Source: Chenopodium formosanum
Lineage: Eukaryota; Streptophyta; Magnoliopsida; Caryophyllales; Amaranthaceae
NCBI GenBank assembly: GCA_024500155.1
Contig: CM044858.1
Span: forward strand, 34,329,786 to 34,393,785
Direction of reading: 5' to 3'
DNA: 64,000 nucleotides
Shown piece after piece: positions 1 through 10,918 of this stretch (the stretch's first letter is position 1; each line of letters opens with the position of its first letter). Below the pieces are notes generated by a model. It saw nothing but the letters and a program-made list of their open reading frames with translations, made no database searches and was not told where the DNA came from. Made by a program: the position numbers and the translations under genes.

Positions 1-593
1 CTTTAAATAAATTTTTATTTTTTTTTGTAAAAAAAATATACTATGAATACACCAGGAGATGACACGTGTCATGGCTGGTGTGTCTTTTAGTATATAGTTA
101 TTGATTGATTGATTATAATAGTCGGCTAGTCGCATTTAATTATATGGAGGTTTATTCAATTGTTAATAATATGGACCTAGTAAAGAGCCTAAACCCAAAA
201 GACATTGTAAACCAGTTGTGACTATTGACTAATGGTAGCAATGTTCCAATGCAACGTAAGTTGGTTGACATCATCATAAACATATTATTATTTGCAGTGA
301 CACAATTGAAAAATGAGAAGATACAAGTCAATCAGTCTATATATACGGGGTATATAAATCATTTCACTTATTTAATTGGGGTTAGTTTTGCATTTTAATA
401 ATCTCTTTCTTCCTACCTTCTCCAATCCTCTATCATAGCCAACTGCACCCTTCTTCCTCCACGAGACCATGACTGCACACAATGACGGATCCACGTTGGG
501 TTCAACTGGGTTCATTGAACCCACTGACTTTTTGAATAAAAAAAAAGTTTTTATTTTTATTTTTATTTTTAATTTAAAAGATCATAACAAAAG
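1..593. other. gene-free AT-rich segment with promoter-like motif
   Basis: No credible coding region. Positions about 110-330 form a local repeat (see separate entry). At about 338-360 two TATA-like strings (TATATATAC and TATATAAATC) lie upstream of pyrimidine-rich sequence, so a promoter is conceivable, but no transcript-like feature follows. Around 484-530 sequence resembling a hAT MITE end (GACGGATCCACG and nearby inverted GGGTTC/GAACCC) is seen. The short open frames here look like chance. Confidence 0.5.
110..330 (+). repeat. local repeat B, copy 1
   Basis: This stretch resembles 10240-10470 of the same window. Shared landmarks in the same order are ATAATAGTCG, TTATTCAATTGTTA, AGTAAARAGCC, a TTGTRACTA string, CAATGCAA, and TTGGTTGAC followed by TCATCAT and AACATRTTATT. 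Spacing is similar with small indels. It is not a recognised transposon; a diverged local duplication is the simplest reading. Confidence 0.55.
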
Positions 594-2179
594 TGATAAG
601 CCGTTGTCAAGCCTACTAAAGATAAAATTCTATCTTGGTCTCACTAGCTAATAGCAAGGGTAAGAAAGGGTCGAACCCAAGAAAGGCGTTGAATCAGCCA
701 TCGAGATACTACCGTTTAAATAAGCTAAATGAAGTCGAAATTGGTTTGGTTTTATGTAACATGTACAAGATCAAATCGACTAAGGCTAAAGGGAGATTAA
801 CAATATTTAGAGGATTCCAGGGCTCGGGTTATACCACTCAACTTCATCAGAAATCACAATTAGCATGCACAATCAAGGTAAAATAAGGGGATAATATAAA
901 GGAAGTCATCTAAAGCACCCAACTATTCTCTCAAGCTAGAGGGATTACTTGAATCATGAATACAACATACTCTTGTGGTTACAAAGCATTAAACAAGTGT
1001 TAAAGCATAATCACGACGACAAAAACATTCCTTTGACTGAAAATTCCTATTCTCATGGAATTTCAAGTAAATTAAGCATAAGGGGGCTAACTCAAGTTCA
1101 TCTCTCTGTCCTTCATTGAGAAAGCTTAGATAATGGTTCTAGCAATGGCCATATACAAGAACTAAGTAATTAAACCACTTAAGCTCAACTAATTAACACC
1201 CAACAATTACCAAATTAGCACATGAAACAAGTAATTAGAGATTATATTGAGGGTTTTACCCAAATCCTAGAATATTAGACTACTCACAATCCATGGAGAT
1301 TAAAGCAATTAAGTATTTCAAGCTACTCATGAACATGATTCAAACTAGAGATTAAGCTATATAACAATCTAAGCCTACAAGAATTAAGCAAATGATCAAC
1401 AATTAAAGCAATTAAAATGGAAGAGAAGAGTAAGAAAAGTTACTAGAAGCTTCAACTTTGAATAACAATGGTGGAACTTGTCTTCTACATTGATTAAGAT
1501 TGAAATTTCCAAGCTAACAATTAAATTCTAACTAATGATTTGAGAGTATTTTTGTTTCTAAGATTACAAACTAAGAGAAAGCTATAAAAACCTTGATGCC
1601 ATACAAATGAGCTCAAGGGGAGTATTTGTATGACCCCAAAATAAAAAGGACGGAGAAAACAAGATTCGGATTCGTTTACAAGTCTGCACGGACATGCCAG
1701 GCTTGGCACAGACGTGCAACCTGCTCTGCACAGACGTGCTAGCTTCTGCACAGCTGTGCAGCTCAAGGCAGACAGATCAGTTTTGATTCTGTTTTGGGCT
1801 GGGCAGACTACACGGACGTGCAGCCTTCTGCATGGACGTGCTAGAGATCTTGCACGGACGTGTTGAAGTCTTGCACGGCCATGCAAGGACTGGCAGAAAG
1901 CTTTGGCTGCTGGAACCCTTTTGCACGTACGTGCAAGGTCTTCTAGGCCCTTTTCTTCGGTTTTGGTCCTTTGTCTCGGCTTCTAACCTCGGTTTATCAT
2001 CCATATGCTTCAAATGGTCGTCTTTGGACCTAAAAACTCAACAAAAACACTAAGAACCCGTGAAGCAAGGGATACACAAAAATGGCACGAAAATAGAGTA
2101 AAAGTGAACTAAAATGCCGATATATCAAGTAAACAAGGTTCAAAATCACCCTAAAATCATATCGAATAACAAGTTATCA
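594..2179 (-). mobile_element. solo LTR with palindromic GCACGG repeats, copy 1
   Basis: Read on the minus strand it starts TGATAACTTG and ends TTATCA. A perfect 5-bp TSD, AAAAG, lies at 589-593 and 2180-2184, so it is a single LTR-bounded insertion without an internal domain. It matches 25407-28176 on the opposite strand over its length, apart from a later insertion in that copy. On the minus strand the last 100 bp carry a TTCGACCC-type motif and a GACAACGG tail similar to LTR ends of plant gypsy-type elements. No protein is encoded. Family assignment beyond LTR retrotransposon is inference. Confidence 0.85.
1680..1940. repeat. array of GCACGGNCGTGC-like palindromes
   Basis: About nine variants of a 12-base palindrome (for example GCACGGACGTGC, GCACAGACGTGC, GCACGTACGTGC) are spaced irregularly by roughly 15-40 bp within the solo LTR. 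A comparable array is present in the other copy at 25660-25975. Each unit is nearly self-complementary, so the array is rich in small potential hairpins or dimeric protein-binding sites. The role is unknown. Confidence 0.8.
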
Positions 2180-2184
2180 AAAAG

Positions 2185-2506
2185 GATTTAATACAATTTG
2201 TGTGCAAATTTAGAAAACTCAGCATAGCTCGCTGGTAATTTAAGTCAGGGCTTGCATTGTTCACTTGGGTCTTGATGGTCAGGTTTTCGATCTTAGGTAA
2301 TCTACTTTTTAGCCTTTTTTTTTTTCCTTTTGGTTCAATTTATTAACTATTACTACAACAAAACGTTGTTGATGTCATTAATTTCTTAAAGTGCTTATGT
2401 GTCAAACTCTCATAAAAATTTTTCCCTTCAAATTTTACATACAACGTCATCTTTTTTTTTTTTTTTTTTTTTTTTTGTCTTTTCTAGCTAGGACCTATTA
2501 GGGGTG
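2185..2506. other. gene-free AT-rich segment, possible Helitron fragment
   Basis: No gene. About 2341-2455 resembles the left part of the Helitron-like element at 13866-14246: both have TATTACTA-AACAAAAC, a TTGTTGA-GTCAT string, TGTGTCA, CTCATAAAAA and TTTCCCT in order. A 26-base T-run lies at about 2451-2476. The fragment has no visible 3' hairpin end. Confidence 0.4.
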
Positions 2507-4644
2507 TGTGGACACCCATTTGTGTCTCCCCAAAACCAAACCCAGTGATGAATACCTTTCATGTCGAACCATAATCGAATGAGGTGAAAGTGTGAAAAGT
2601 CAAGTGTTGCGGTTAGTTTTTATTAAAATCTTTCTTTCTGTTTTCGAAAACCCACTCTATTTTATAAAAACGTCCAATCCAGTTTATTTTGGTCCATGAT
2701 AAGGGTCCAATAATGGTGTAGTTGGATGGGGCTTTAAAAGACCTTTCCAACGATATATTATAAGCCCAATTCCGATGAATAATGAGGAAGTTATGGCCAA
2801 AATACTAAACTGGGTCCAAACCGGATTTTACCTACGACCCAATGATCATGAGGAGGGTTCAAAGGTTTAATCCTATTCCTAAACTAATTAGTATTTATTA
2901 GAATCTTCTATAAGTTTCTAAAATATCTTAATTATCCTTTTTTGAAAAGATAAGATTAAGGAATTTGATTTGAATATAAACTTTCTTTTTTTAAAACTTT
3001 CCTAATTCTATTCGGATTTAAAGATGTTCAAAGATAGTCAGATATTATTTTCGTGACTCATATTTTTATCCAAATTTTATATGGTTGGATAGATCTTTAA
3101 ATTATCTTTCCAATGATATATTATAATATTAAATCCGAGTTATAACGAAAAAGATATGAAAAGAATACGAAACTCTATCTAAAACTGACACCCTCTTACT
3201 ATTTCGGCCATATCTTTTTATCTACAAAATATTTTAATCTGATTCCAATTGCATTGGAAATTAGACTTCAAGAGCTTTTCAACGACATATTATATGACTT
3301 ATTTAGACTTCTAGATCAAAAGATATGATAAAAACAAAATCCGCAAAAACTGTCTCTATCGCCAAACGACAGGTTTGTCGCCTCGCGACAAGATAAATTT
3401 CTGGCGACAAGGTCGTTTTGTTAGCGACAAAGTGGAGTTTTATTCTTTATCAAATTCTATAATTTTCCGGACTATTTTCTTATAAATAGGGTCCTCGACC
3501 TCTGTTTTCAATGAATCAACAATCAATTCTCTCTATTCTCTCTCAAGAATTACTTAATTCTTATTCTCTCTCTCTTTCTAAACCAACCTTTTTTACAAAC
3601 ACAATTCCGCATTCACAAGATTTAGAATCACTTAGCCAAGTTCGAAGTTGCCTTCGCCCTAGACGTGAAAGGTTTATACTTTTCTGAGGGTTTGGTCCCA
3701 AATCCAGTCTAAACTTTTTAACTCTTTCTTTCAATTATTTGATTTTAATTTAATTCTTTAATTATTCTTTATTATTTTCATTGAAGTTTACTAACTTGTG
3801 TATTTTGTTATTAGAAAGAGGTACGAGGCTTCAAAGTAAGTAGATTAGCTTACTCCCTATTTCTTTCACAATGTAGAAAGCATGTTTATTATTGTTTAAT
3901 TCCTAGTATCATGTTAGGATGTTTTTAATGCTTTCTAGTGTCATGTTTAGGGTGCTTTTACTCTTTTCTAATATTGTGATAGCATGTTAGTGCCATGTTA
4001 GGTTTAAAGCTTTGATCTTTATTGCTTAGTGACATGCTAGGATTTGTTATTAATCTTGTTAGTATCATGCCTAGGATCTTGCTATTATTATCAAGCTTTA
4101 TTATACCTTATCATGATTATTATCGTTATGCTTATTATTATGTTGCTTGATATATTTTATTGTTATTGCTTGATCACACCTTTTATGATTGTTAAAGGGA
4201 ATTTGTACTTGAAATCACGCTTAATAAGATAATTATTAATTTGATTTAGGCTAATGCGATTTTAACTCAAGTGGTCGCCAATAATAGCTTATTTGTGCAT
4301 TAATATTCAACCAACATAGATAAACAGGGTAGGTTTAATATAATGTTTGCATGTTATTCGAAAAGCGCACATGAATACGAGCAGAACAAAGTAGAGGCCT
4401 ATTTTATAGGGCGGGTCCTTTCTTTTGTAGATTGGATTCGTACCTCATCCCCGAGCCCTGTTTGGTTCAAGACCTTATGGAGTTGATGGTCCTTTTGGAT
4501 TGTCTTTTGGGTTTACAAGTTCCTAAAACTTGTTGGCGACTCTTTTGCTTTTTTTTTTCTTCCCTTTGGAACGCCACCATACTTTAGTGTATGATCACAG
4601 TGGGGTTCAAGTTTGGGATCTTAATGCTTGAAATATTCCCTACA
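2507..4644 (+). mobile_element. solo LTR of Tat-like Ty3/gypsy family, copy 1
   Basis: Begins TGTGGACACCCATTTGTGTC and ends AAATATTCCCTACA, matching the complete LTR at 18527-21009 and, reversed, 23186-25347. The flanks GGGTG (2502-2506) and GGTTG (4645-4649) are a TSD with one mismatch. A TATAAATAGGG box at about 3481-3491 with pyrimidine-rich sequence downstream is a plausible LTR promoter. No internal domain is attached. TGTAGACACC starts and LTRs of this size occur in Tat-lineage gypsy elements; the lineage is inferred from termini, not protein. Confidence 0.85.
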
Positions 4645-6198
4645 GGTTGAAACCTGAATTTGACATCAATATTGTTGTAAATACTCCACACTACTTTTTG
4701 ATATTTATAATACAACAATATTAAGTAGACATAGATATTGGCAGCTAATTATACACTTTTTTTTCTAAACAAATTAATACACTTTTTTTTTGAACAAATT
4801 AATACACATTTAAATTTTTTTTTTTAATAGTAAATACACATTTATTTAGCTTCCACTCTACACGTATAAGCTTAATGAATTATACATTTATACAACATTA
4901 ATATATTTAATCTAACCATCATTTTAGTATATTTTTAATAGCATAATATTACATTATGATGCAACATTAAATGATAACCAATTTCTTTTTTTTTTTTTAA
5001 AAAAAAAGATTATGTACATGGTTTTTTTTTTTTTTTATTTATATAACATAATTTTTTTTTAAAAAAAATATAGCAAGCCAAATCATATTAGAAAGTTATC
5101 AACAACAAAAGATACTAAAATATAGAATAAGTACTAATCAACCACCAATATACTAAAATATAGAAAAAGTACTAAACGGATACTAATCTAGTTACTCTAT
5201 TAAACCCCAATATCCTTTTTAACCCGAATACTCTAATTTAATTTCTTTTTTCATTTTGCTTCAACTAATTTACTAAACCTCATTATCCTTTTTTTCCCCC
5301 TTGCTTCAATTACTTTACTAACTCCAATAATACTCAAAATATCAATCCCTCTACCCCAATTACTTTCTCATCCTAATTTTTTTTTCTCCAAAGTATATGA
5401 AAATCTTAATTTTGTTTGAAGATCCCTTTTTCTAAGTGTATTTAATTATATTAACTTATGTTATCTGTTGTAATCCAAAATTCGAACGCATGCATCAAAT
5501 TTATAATTTATAACCTACACTTCCTGCCTTTTTTTTTTTAATTGCAGCATTTGTAATTTTACATTATTTACACACACTTTATTGATCATTTTTTATGGTT
5601 CATAAGTTGGAAAAAATTATATAATCAAGTGAGATCTTGTTAAATTTGTCTCAAAAAATACTTTCATGATATCGAGTTTTAATAAATTTTACAAAAATAT
5701 AACCTAAAATATTTAAGTTGTAGAATCTACATTTATAAGCGTGAAATCACCAACGTTGCAATTAAAAAACAAAAAACCTATATTTTATTAATGATTCTGA
5801 ACCCACACTTTTAAAATCCTGGATACGCCATATGGAGGTTAAAAATGCCGCCGCGGAATATTTTCTTAAGGAATTGATATGGCCCTACTTTACACTATTA
5901 GCAACTAGGGTGTCTTTTTTTTTTATCGCCACGAAGTAGCGTTTGGGTTGTTTTCAAGGAAGGAATACGACCTATACGGGTTGAAGAATAGGGACGCGAA
6001 GACGAGGACTGAGACGAGTGATGGCTGTGAATCAAAGATGGTGGTGAGACTGATGACGGGTTAGATTTGAGGGTTTTTATTTTTGTTTTTTAAAAAAGGT
6101 GTACAATTTTACAAAAATGCCACCTAATATACATAGACAGGTTGATCAAGTGGGGCTTGCTCGTGCAAAATTCCAAACATTTACTTTCTGTTAACTAT
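4645..6198. other. gene-free AT-rich segment
   Basis: Poly-T and poly-A runs dominate 4740-5060. At about 5785-5830 the string ACTTTTAAAATCCTGGATACG resembles the right end of hAT-like elements, and a similar string occurs near 53720-53755. About 5845-6060 is more GC-rich but contains no open frame I can support. No RNA gene was recognised. Confidence 0.5.
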
Positions 6199-6200
6199 TA

Positions 6201-6878
6201 CTCCCTCCGTCCCAAATTACTTGCATCGTTTTGACTTTTTGCACTATTCATTCATCTCACTTTGACCATCTTTTTTACCTATTATATGAAAGTTAATGTA
6301 ATCATGTAAGATGTTATTGGTTCCACGAGAAGCCAACAGGGTAGCCCACAATCTGGCTAAGATGGCAATGGAATCTGCAAATATTACCATGGCTATGGAA
6401 CAACTAGTGGGGCGAAGTTCTTTACTGAAGCTCCGGATTGTGCAAAGGATGTTTATGAAGATGATTGCGCAGGAAGTATCTAGTTTTTTTAGGGTCCTCT
6501 TTTGGTTAATGAACTTGCCTGTGATGGATAATCATGTTTTGAAGTTAATTGTTGCTTTGTCTAGTATTGTTGTCAAGGTTAATTGTTGTTATGGGCTGAT
6601 TGGATGGATGATCAGTAGCCATGATAGGCGTCAGGGTCCAAAAGCTAATGAGCTTGAGGATCCTAATTTTGTAAACTTTGATCTTCATCTTTAATTAATA
6701 TGCTCCCTTTTCCATTAAAAAAAATGTAAGATGTTATTGGGTCTATTTTAATGTATAGTTTTTTAATATAAAATTTTTATAGATTTTATAAATATATAAT
6801 AAAGATATTGACGGTCAAACATGCACATAGACAAGCGTGTCCAGTCAAAATGTTGCAAGTAAATTGGGACAGAGGGAG
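6201..6878. mobile_element. Stowaway MITE, interrupted
   Basis: Terminal inverted repeats CTCCCTCCGTCCCAAATTAC and its near complement ending GACAGAGGGAG are flanked by TA on both sides (6199-6200, 6879-6880), the Tc1/mariner Stowaway signature. The MITE was originally about 260 bp; a 403-bp LINE fragment and its 17-bp TSD now split it. Confidence 0.85.
6321..6723 (+). pseudogene. 5'-truncated L1-type LINE fragment (RNase H end)
   Basis: An exact 17-bp TSD (ATGTAAGATGTTATTGG, 6304-6320 and 6724-6740) brackets this insert, and it ends in a short A-run at 6717-6723, as target-primed reverse transcription leaves. The open frame to 6694 begins with VPREANRVAHNLAKMAM, the conserved C-terminal part of the RNase H domain of plant L1-type ORF2 proteins. 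Everything 5' of this is missing, so the copy was dead on arrival. The frame starts inside the TSD, so the apparent ATG at 6311 is not a LINE start codon. Confidence 0.85.
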
Positions 6879-7192
6879 TATGTAGAATGTGTTAAAGAAG
6901 TTAGCACATACATACAAGTCAGTATAAGAAAAAAGTAATAAATTTTTATTGCACAAACTAATTAGTACATTTCTCCCCTATTTTCAAAGATCTGGCCCTC
7001 AAATATTCGATGAAAAATTTGTGAACTTATGGTTGAAATCTAGTTATTGATTTTCTTCTCAACTTTAAAGAAAAAAGAAAATAATAATAAAAAATCAGTA
7101 GCTTTGTGGGTGAGTGTATCCTGTTTAGTTAACTTCAACTAAAATTACCAATCTTCTCATTATTGATCAACCGCAATATCTATAGTACATAC

Positions 7193-8538
7193 TGTTACTT
7201 TAGATAAACTACTACGAGAAGGGGGGTGAATAGTAGTAGGTTCCAATTGCGGAACTTATACGGAAATTAAAAACAAAACGTAAAGGAACTTAAAGCACAC
7301 AACAAGTTTTACGAGGAAACCATCCAGTGCCTAGCTGGAAGTAAAAACCTCGGCCCTATTGGGACTTATAACAAATTCCACTATAATAGACAACTCTCCT
7401 AGTACAACGTATTACACAGACCTTTGCTTCGCAAGTTCCTCCTCGGACACTTGCTAATTGATAAGAACCTATCCTATCAGACCTAAGACACACTCAGGCA
7501 CCTTTTTTGACCCAAGACACACTCATGTTCCTTTCTTGACCTAAGACACAGTCATGTTCCTTTTTCTCACTGTGCAACCTAAGACATACTCGGGGTGACT
7601 TACTACCACTCGAATTTTAGAGAATTCCAACTCATACACTCAAACGTGAATTTAAGAGAATTCACAATCTCACCCCAAAACCAATTACAACACAAAGACA
7701 CACTCTAACACATAAATGGAAAGCTACATATGAAACCTGAAATCAAAATGATAAAGCTTAAACCTTTGGCAAACTTACTCTTAAGCACTAAGTGGTTTTC
7801 ACGCTTAAAACTCTCCTTTTGCTTTGCTGAATTACTTCTATATTTATAGATGTTCCTCAGCTCACAAAGTAGGGTTTTCGCAATTAAAATAAGTTAAACA
7901 GAAATCTAATCTTATCTCTTTAAAATCGAAACCAAAACAGATTTAATTTTGCTTTATTTGAAAACCAAATTTTATCAAATTCGTTTTAGTTAAAAGATAG
8001 AATTTTATGAAAAAGATAAAACCGAGTTGAAACAGATTTTAAAGGATAAATCAAATAAGTACTTTTTCATAAAACTTATAATTATCTTTTACGAATTGAT
8101 TAGCTTGATTAGCTTGCCAAGCTTTATCTGATTTCTAATAAGTTCCATGGATAACAACCATTAATGTGTTTACATCAACCTACAAAACAAACTTATCTTG
8201 TATACAACTATAAGTCATGAAGTCCATCTTTTTCGGTTGATATCTCGATCTTTGCACTGATCCTTGGTTGTTGAGGCTTGCCCCACCATTAAACCGGAAC
8301 CAGGTCGTTACAACCCGTTTTGAAGTTCCTGTTAAGAAACTTCAGGAAGTTCCATTTCTGGAACTCTTCTTCTGCCTTTACTTGTCTTCATGGATCTTCA
8401 AAAGTTCTTTTGCTTCAGTTCCTACTTCAGCTCCCAACGCTTACTGAACCTGCAAACATCACATCACTAGAAAACCCTTCTTAGATGGAAGTTTGCTCAA
8501 TTCTTAATATCATCATCAAAACCTCATAACGGTCAACA
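7193..8538 (-). mobile_element. solo LTR, SIRE/Maximus-like copia
   Basis: A perfect 5-bp TSD CATAC (7188-7192 and 8539-8543) flanks a 1346-bp unit with TGTT and AACA ends. On the minus strand it ends with TTCACCCCCC followed by a short tail, the hallmark of SIRE/Maximus copia LTRs. It shares blocks with 26661-27886, such as the GAGGTTTTTAC/CTGG region and the GTTCC-AGGAACTT motifs. No internal domain remains. Confidence 0.85.
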
Positions 8539-8644
8539 CATACTTTCCTTAACATTAACCCATTAGGTTTAGGAAACTTAACACAAGATATAATAACAGA
8601 TATTTACACGATATATTATGATAATTCTTTATTTTATTTTAACA

Positions 8645-9240
8645 TCTTCTCTGAGCATGAAGATTTCAAATGTCCATCCTATCAAGATAAAAACCCAAAT
8701 TGTGTCTTGTCCAAGACCTTTATGAAAAACTCTGCCAATTGTACCATTTTGATACGTTAGATGAACAAATTAATAATACCCTTAGCTCCTTGATTGCATC
8801 TCGAATAAAATGGCAATCTACTTCAATATGATTGGTGATCATCTCATGATAAAACATATTATTTGCTATGTGTAGCGCTGACCAACTATCAAAAAAAGAA
8901 ACCTCATTCCTTGCTTATGTTCCACTCTCAAATCACGCAATAATTGTTTAAATCATTTCAATTCATATGTTAAAGCTGCCATTGTTCGTGTACTCCGCTT
9001 CTACAGACAACCTAAAAATCGTTTGTTTCTTAGCTTCTTAGTCTTCAAGGATACTGCTAAGAGACCAAGCAACACAAACCATCCAGTCAAAGATCGATGT
9101 GTCAATGGACAACTAGCCCAATTCGAGTCATACCATCCTTTTAGCTTCAATGCACTTTATGTGAGTAGAGGAATACCTTGATCACCCGGACATTCCTTCA
9201 AATACCAAACCACTCTCAAAGATGCTTCAATTCCTAATGC
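8645..9240 (-). pseudogene. degenerate Ty1/copia RNase H remnant
   Basis: Translated on the minus strand with frame changes, pieces read LRVVWYLKECPGDQGIP, then NWASCPLTHRSLTGWF, SLKTKK and MAALTYELK. These match, in order, the end of the copia reverse transcriptase and the RNase H domain (usual pattern RYLKGTPGQG, DWASCPxTRRSxTGY, SWKTKKQ, EAEYRSMA). Several stops interrupt it and the EAEY acidic motif is not recoverable. It may once have joined the adjacent SIRE-like LTR, but the LTR has its own clean TSD, so it is probably an older, unrelated relic. Confidence 0.65.
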
Positions 9241-9245
9241 GAGAC

Positions 9246-10029
9246 AAAATGTGCACCGAATATGCCAAATTTTGGCCTAGTGACAGCGAAATAGACGTGT
9301 GATTTTATTACAAGGCTAGTTTGTTATTCTACTCCATTAGAAGTGTAGGTTTTGCACCTAACAATCCTGTCACTGAAATAATGTCCAAGGCATGACAAAC
9401 ACAAAAACCGTGCTTACTCCGTGCCACCTCTAATCCTTATAAAAATATTTTAGGGCGCCTTTTCAAACCATATAATTAATTTTTTATTTTGCAAACTTTC
9501 CATGAATAATTTTCTCAAACACTGGTGGTATTTTCATATAAATTTATTCACCCAAATTGATCTCTATGTAAGAAAGCATTGTGCACATGTATCTGATGAA
9601 CCTCTTATGTGTCGTCTCATATGTGCAATCTTGCAATTTTTTTTTTACTTCCTTTCTCGTGATTTTTTAAGACACACATAGTTTATGAGGTTAATTCATT
9701 ATTAACTGAGGATGTACCATGTTCAACTTTATGGGGTATTATGCACGGGAGTATTTGAATATGTGCATAACGAAGTTCTAGCTTATATATATAAAAGGGT
9801 AACTAAATTAGGATATTGTTGAAGTTGTTCGAGAAATGAAAATGTAACAATGCACTATAAAGTACCAAATGGTGCGCTTTAAAGTAGAAAAGTTATGTAC
9901 ATTTTAACAATGCTAATAATCAGTTGTTGTGAAGTATAATCTAAGCTTATATTAAAACGAAGGAGAATGTATAGAATAGATTTTCTTATTTAAATCGATT
10001 CAAGTAGTATTAAATTTCGTACCAAGTAT
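9246..10029. other. gene-free AT-rich segment
   Basis: I see no gene, RNA or delimited transposon. The stretch may include flanks of the copia remnant upstream, but no motif supports this. Confidence 0.4.
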
Positions 10030-10155
10030 TAAAAAACTAATAATGTTGCAGCATCAAATCTGGCTACTTGTTTTGAATCTCATATACAAAGTCAACAGAT
10101 CTCCAACATGTATAGACGTGAAATTTGGTTCTGGCATGGTGGGCATGTTCAATGC
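10030..10155 (+). repeat. local repeat A, copy 1
   Basis: Core features are AATAATGTTGCAGCATC, then about 40 bp later CAACAGATCTCCAACATGTA followed by TAGACGTGAAATTTGGTT and a GGCA-rich end. Related copies lie at 14800-14895, 32795-32900, 34250-34370 and, inverted, 34495-34625. No terminal repeats or TSD were found, so it is described only as a dispersed local repeat. Confidence 0.65.
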
Positions 10156-10239
10156 AACTGTGCTAGAGAATCTAGAACAGCATATGAAATGATGGATGAG
10201 TGGATGACCTTTAAATGTACTTGTACTTTTGCTGAATTA

Positions 10240-10470
10240 TAATAGTCGAATTATAAATTCCTGAGGTTATTCAATTGTTACTTGTTATTTTGTTAAATTG
10301 CCTTGCGGGCGTAGTAAAAAGCCAAAGGCGTAAAGACCTATTAAACAAGAAGTTGTAACTAATTGTATCAACTTCCCAATGCAATATAAATTGGTTGACC
10401 TCATCATTAACATGTTATTGGCAGGGACGCAATACGAATGCTAAATTATTATTTATTTTTATTTAAATCG
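10240..10470 (+). repeat. local repeat B, copy 2
   Basis: Diverged partner of 110-330, starting at ATAATAGTCG and reaching TTGGTTGACCTCATCATTAA and the ACATGTTATT string. It lies directly downstream of repeat A copy 1. Confidence 0.55.
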
Positions 10471-10531
10471 TCTTATAGAAATTAGTACAAGCCAATATAA
10501 AAAGTAATCTAATTTTGCTTATACGTAGGTA

Positions 10532-10622
10532 CTCCCTCCATCCCTAAATTAAAAGTCCCTTTCTCTTTATTGTGTGAGTAATAAATGCTAAAAAAAGGCT
10601 TTGTATTAAGGGACAAAGGGAT
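10532..10622. mobile_element. short Stowaway-like MITE
   Basis: CTCCCTCCATCCCTAAATT at the left and an imperfect complement (TTAAGGGACAAAGGGA) at the right, with TA flanking. Only about 91 bp, at the small end for Stowaway elements. Confidence 0.6.
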
Positions 10623-10679
10623 TACCAATTAGTAGCATTGTGGCCTTGTGGAGTTATGGGTATGGGGATACCCTTACCT

Positions 10680-10910
10680 AGGGCTGGCAATCCCTGACCC
10701 GACCCTATAATCCGAACGAACCCGACCCGAAATTACTCAGAGAAACCCGAACCCGACCCAATCCGAACCCGAATTCGACCTGATTTGACCAAAATTCATA
10801 TTTCGTAATAATATTAAGTTTTACACTATTTTTATTGTTTTTAAGCATAACTCGAAATTGACCCGTAATCTAACCTGAACCCGACCCACTGACACGAATT
10901 GCCACCCCTA
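10680..10910. mobile_element. hAT-type MITE with CCCGACCC repeats
   Basis: An exact 8-bp TSD, CCTTACCT, flanks it (10672-10679 and 10911-10918). The ends AGGGCTGGCAAT and ATTGCCACCCCTA are inverted repeats, and subterminal GACCCGA/CCCGAAC motifs are repeated inside. An 8-bp TSD and short TIRs are diagnostic of the hAT superfamily. Non-coding, 231 bp, dependent on a transposase elsewhere. Confidence 0.85.
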
Positions 10911-10918
10911 CCTTACCT

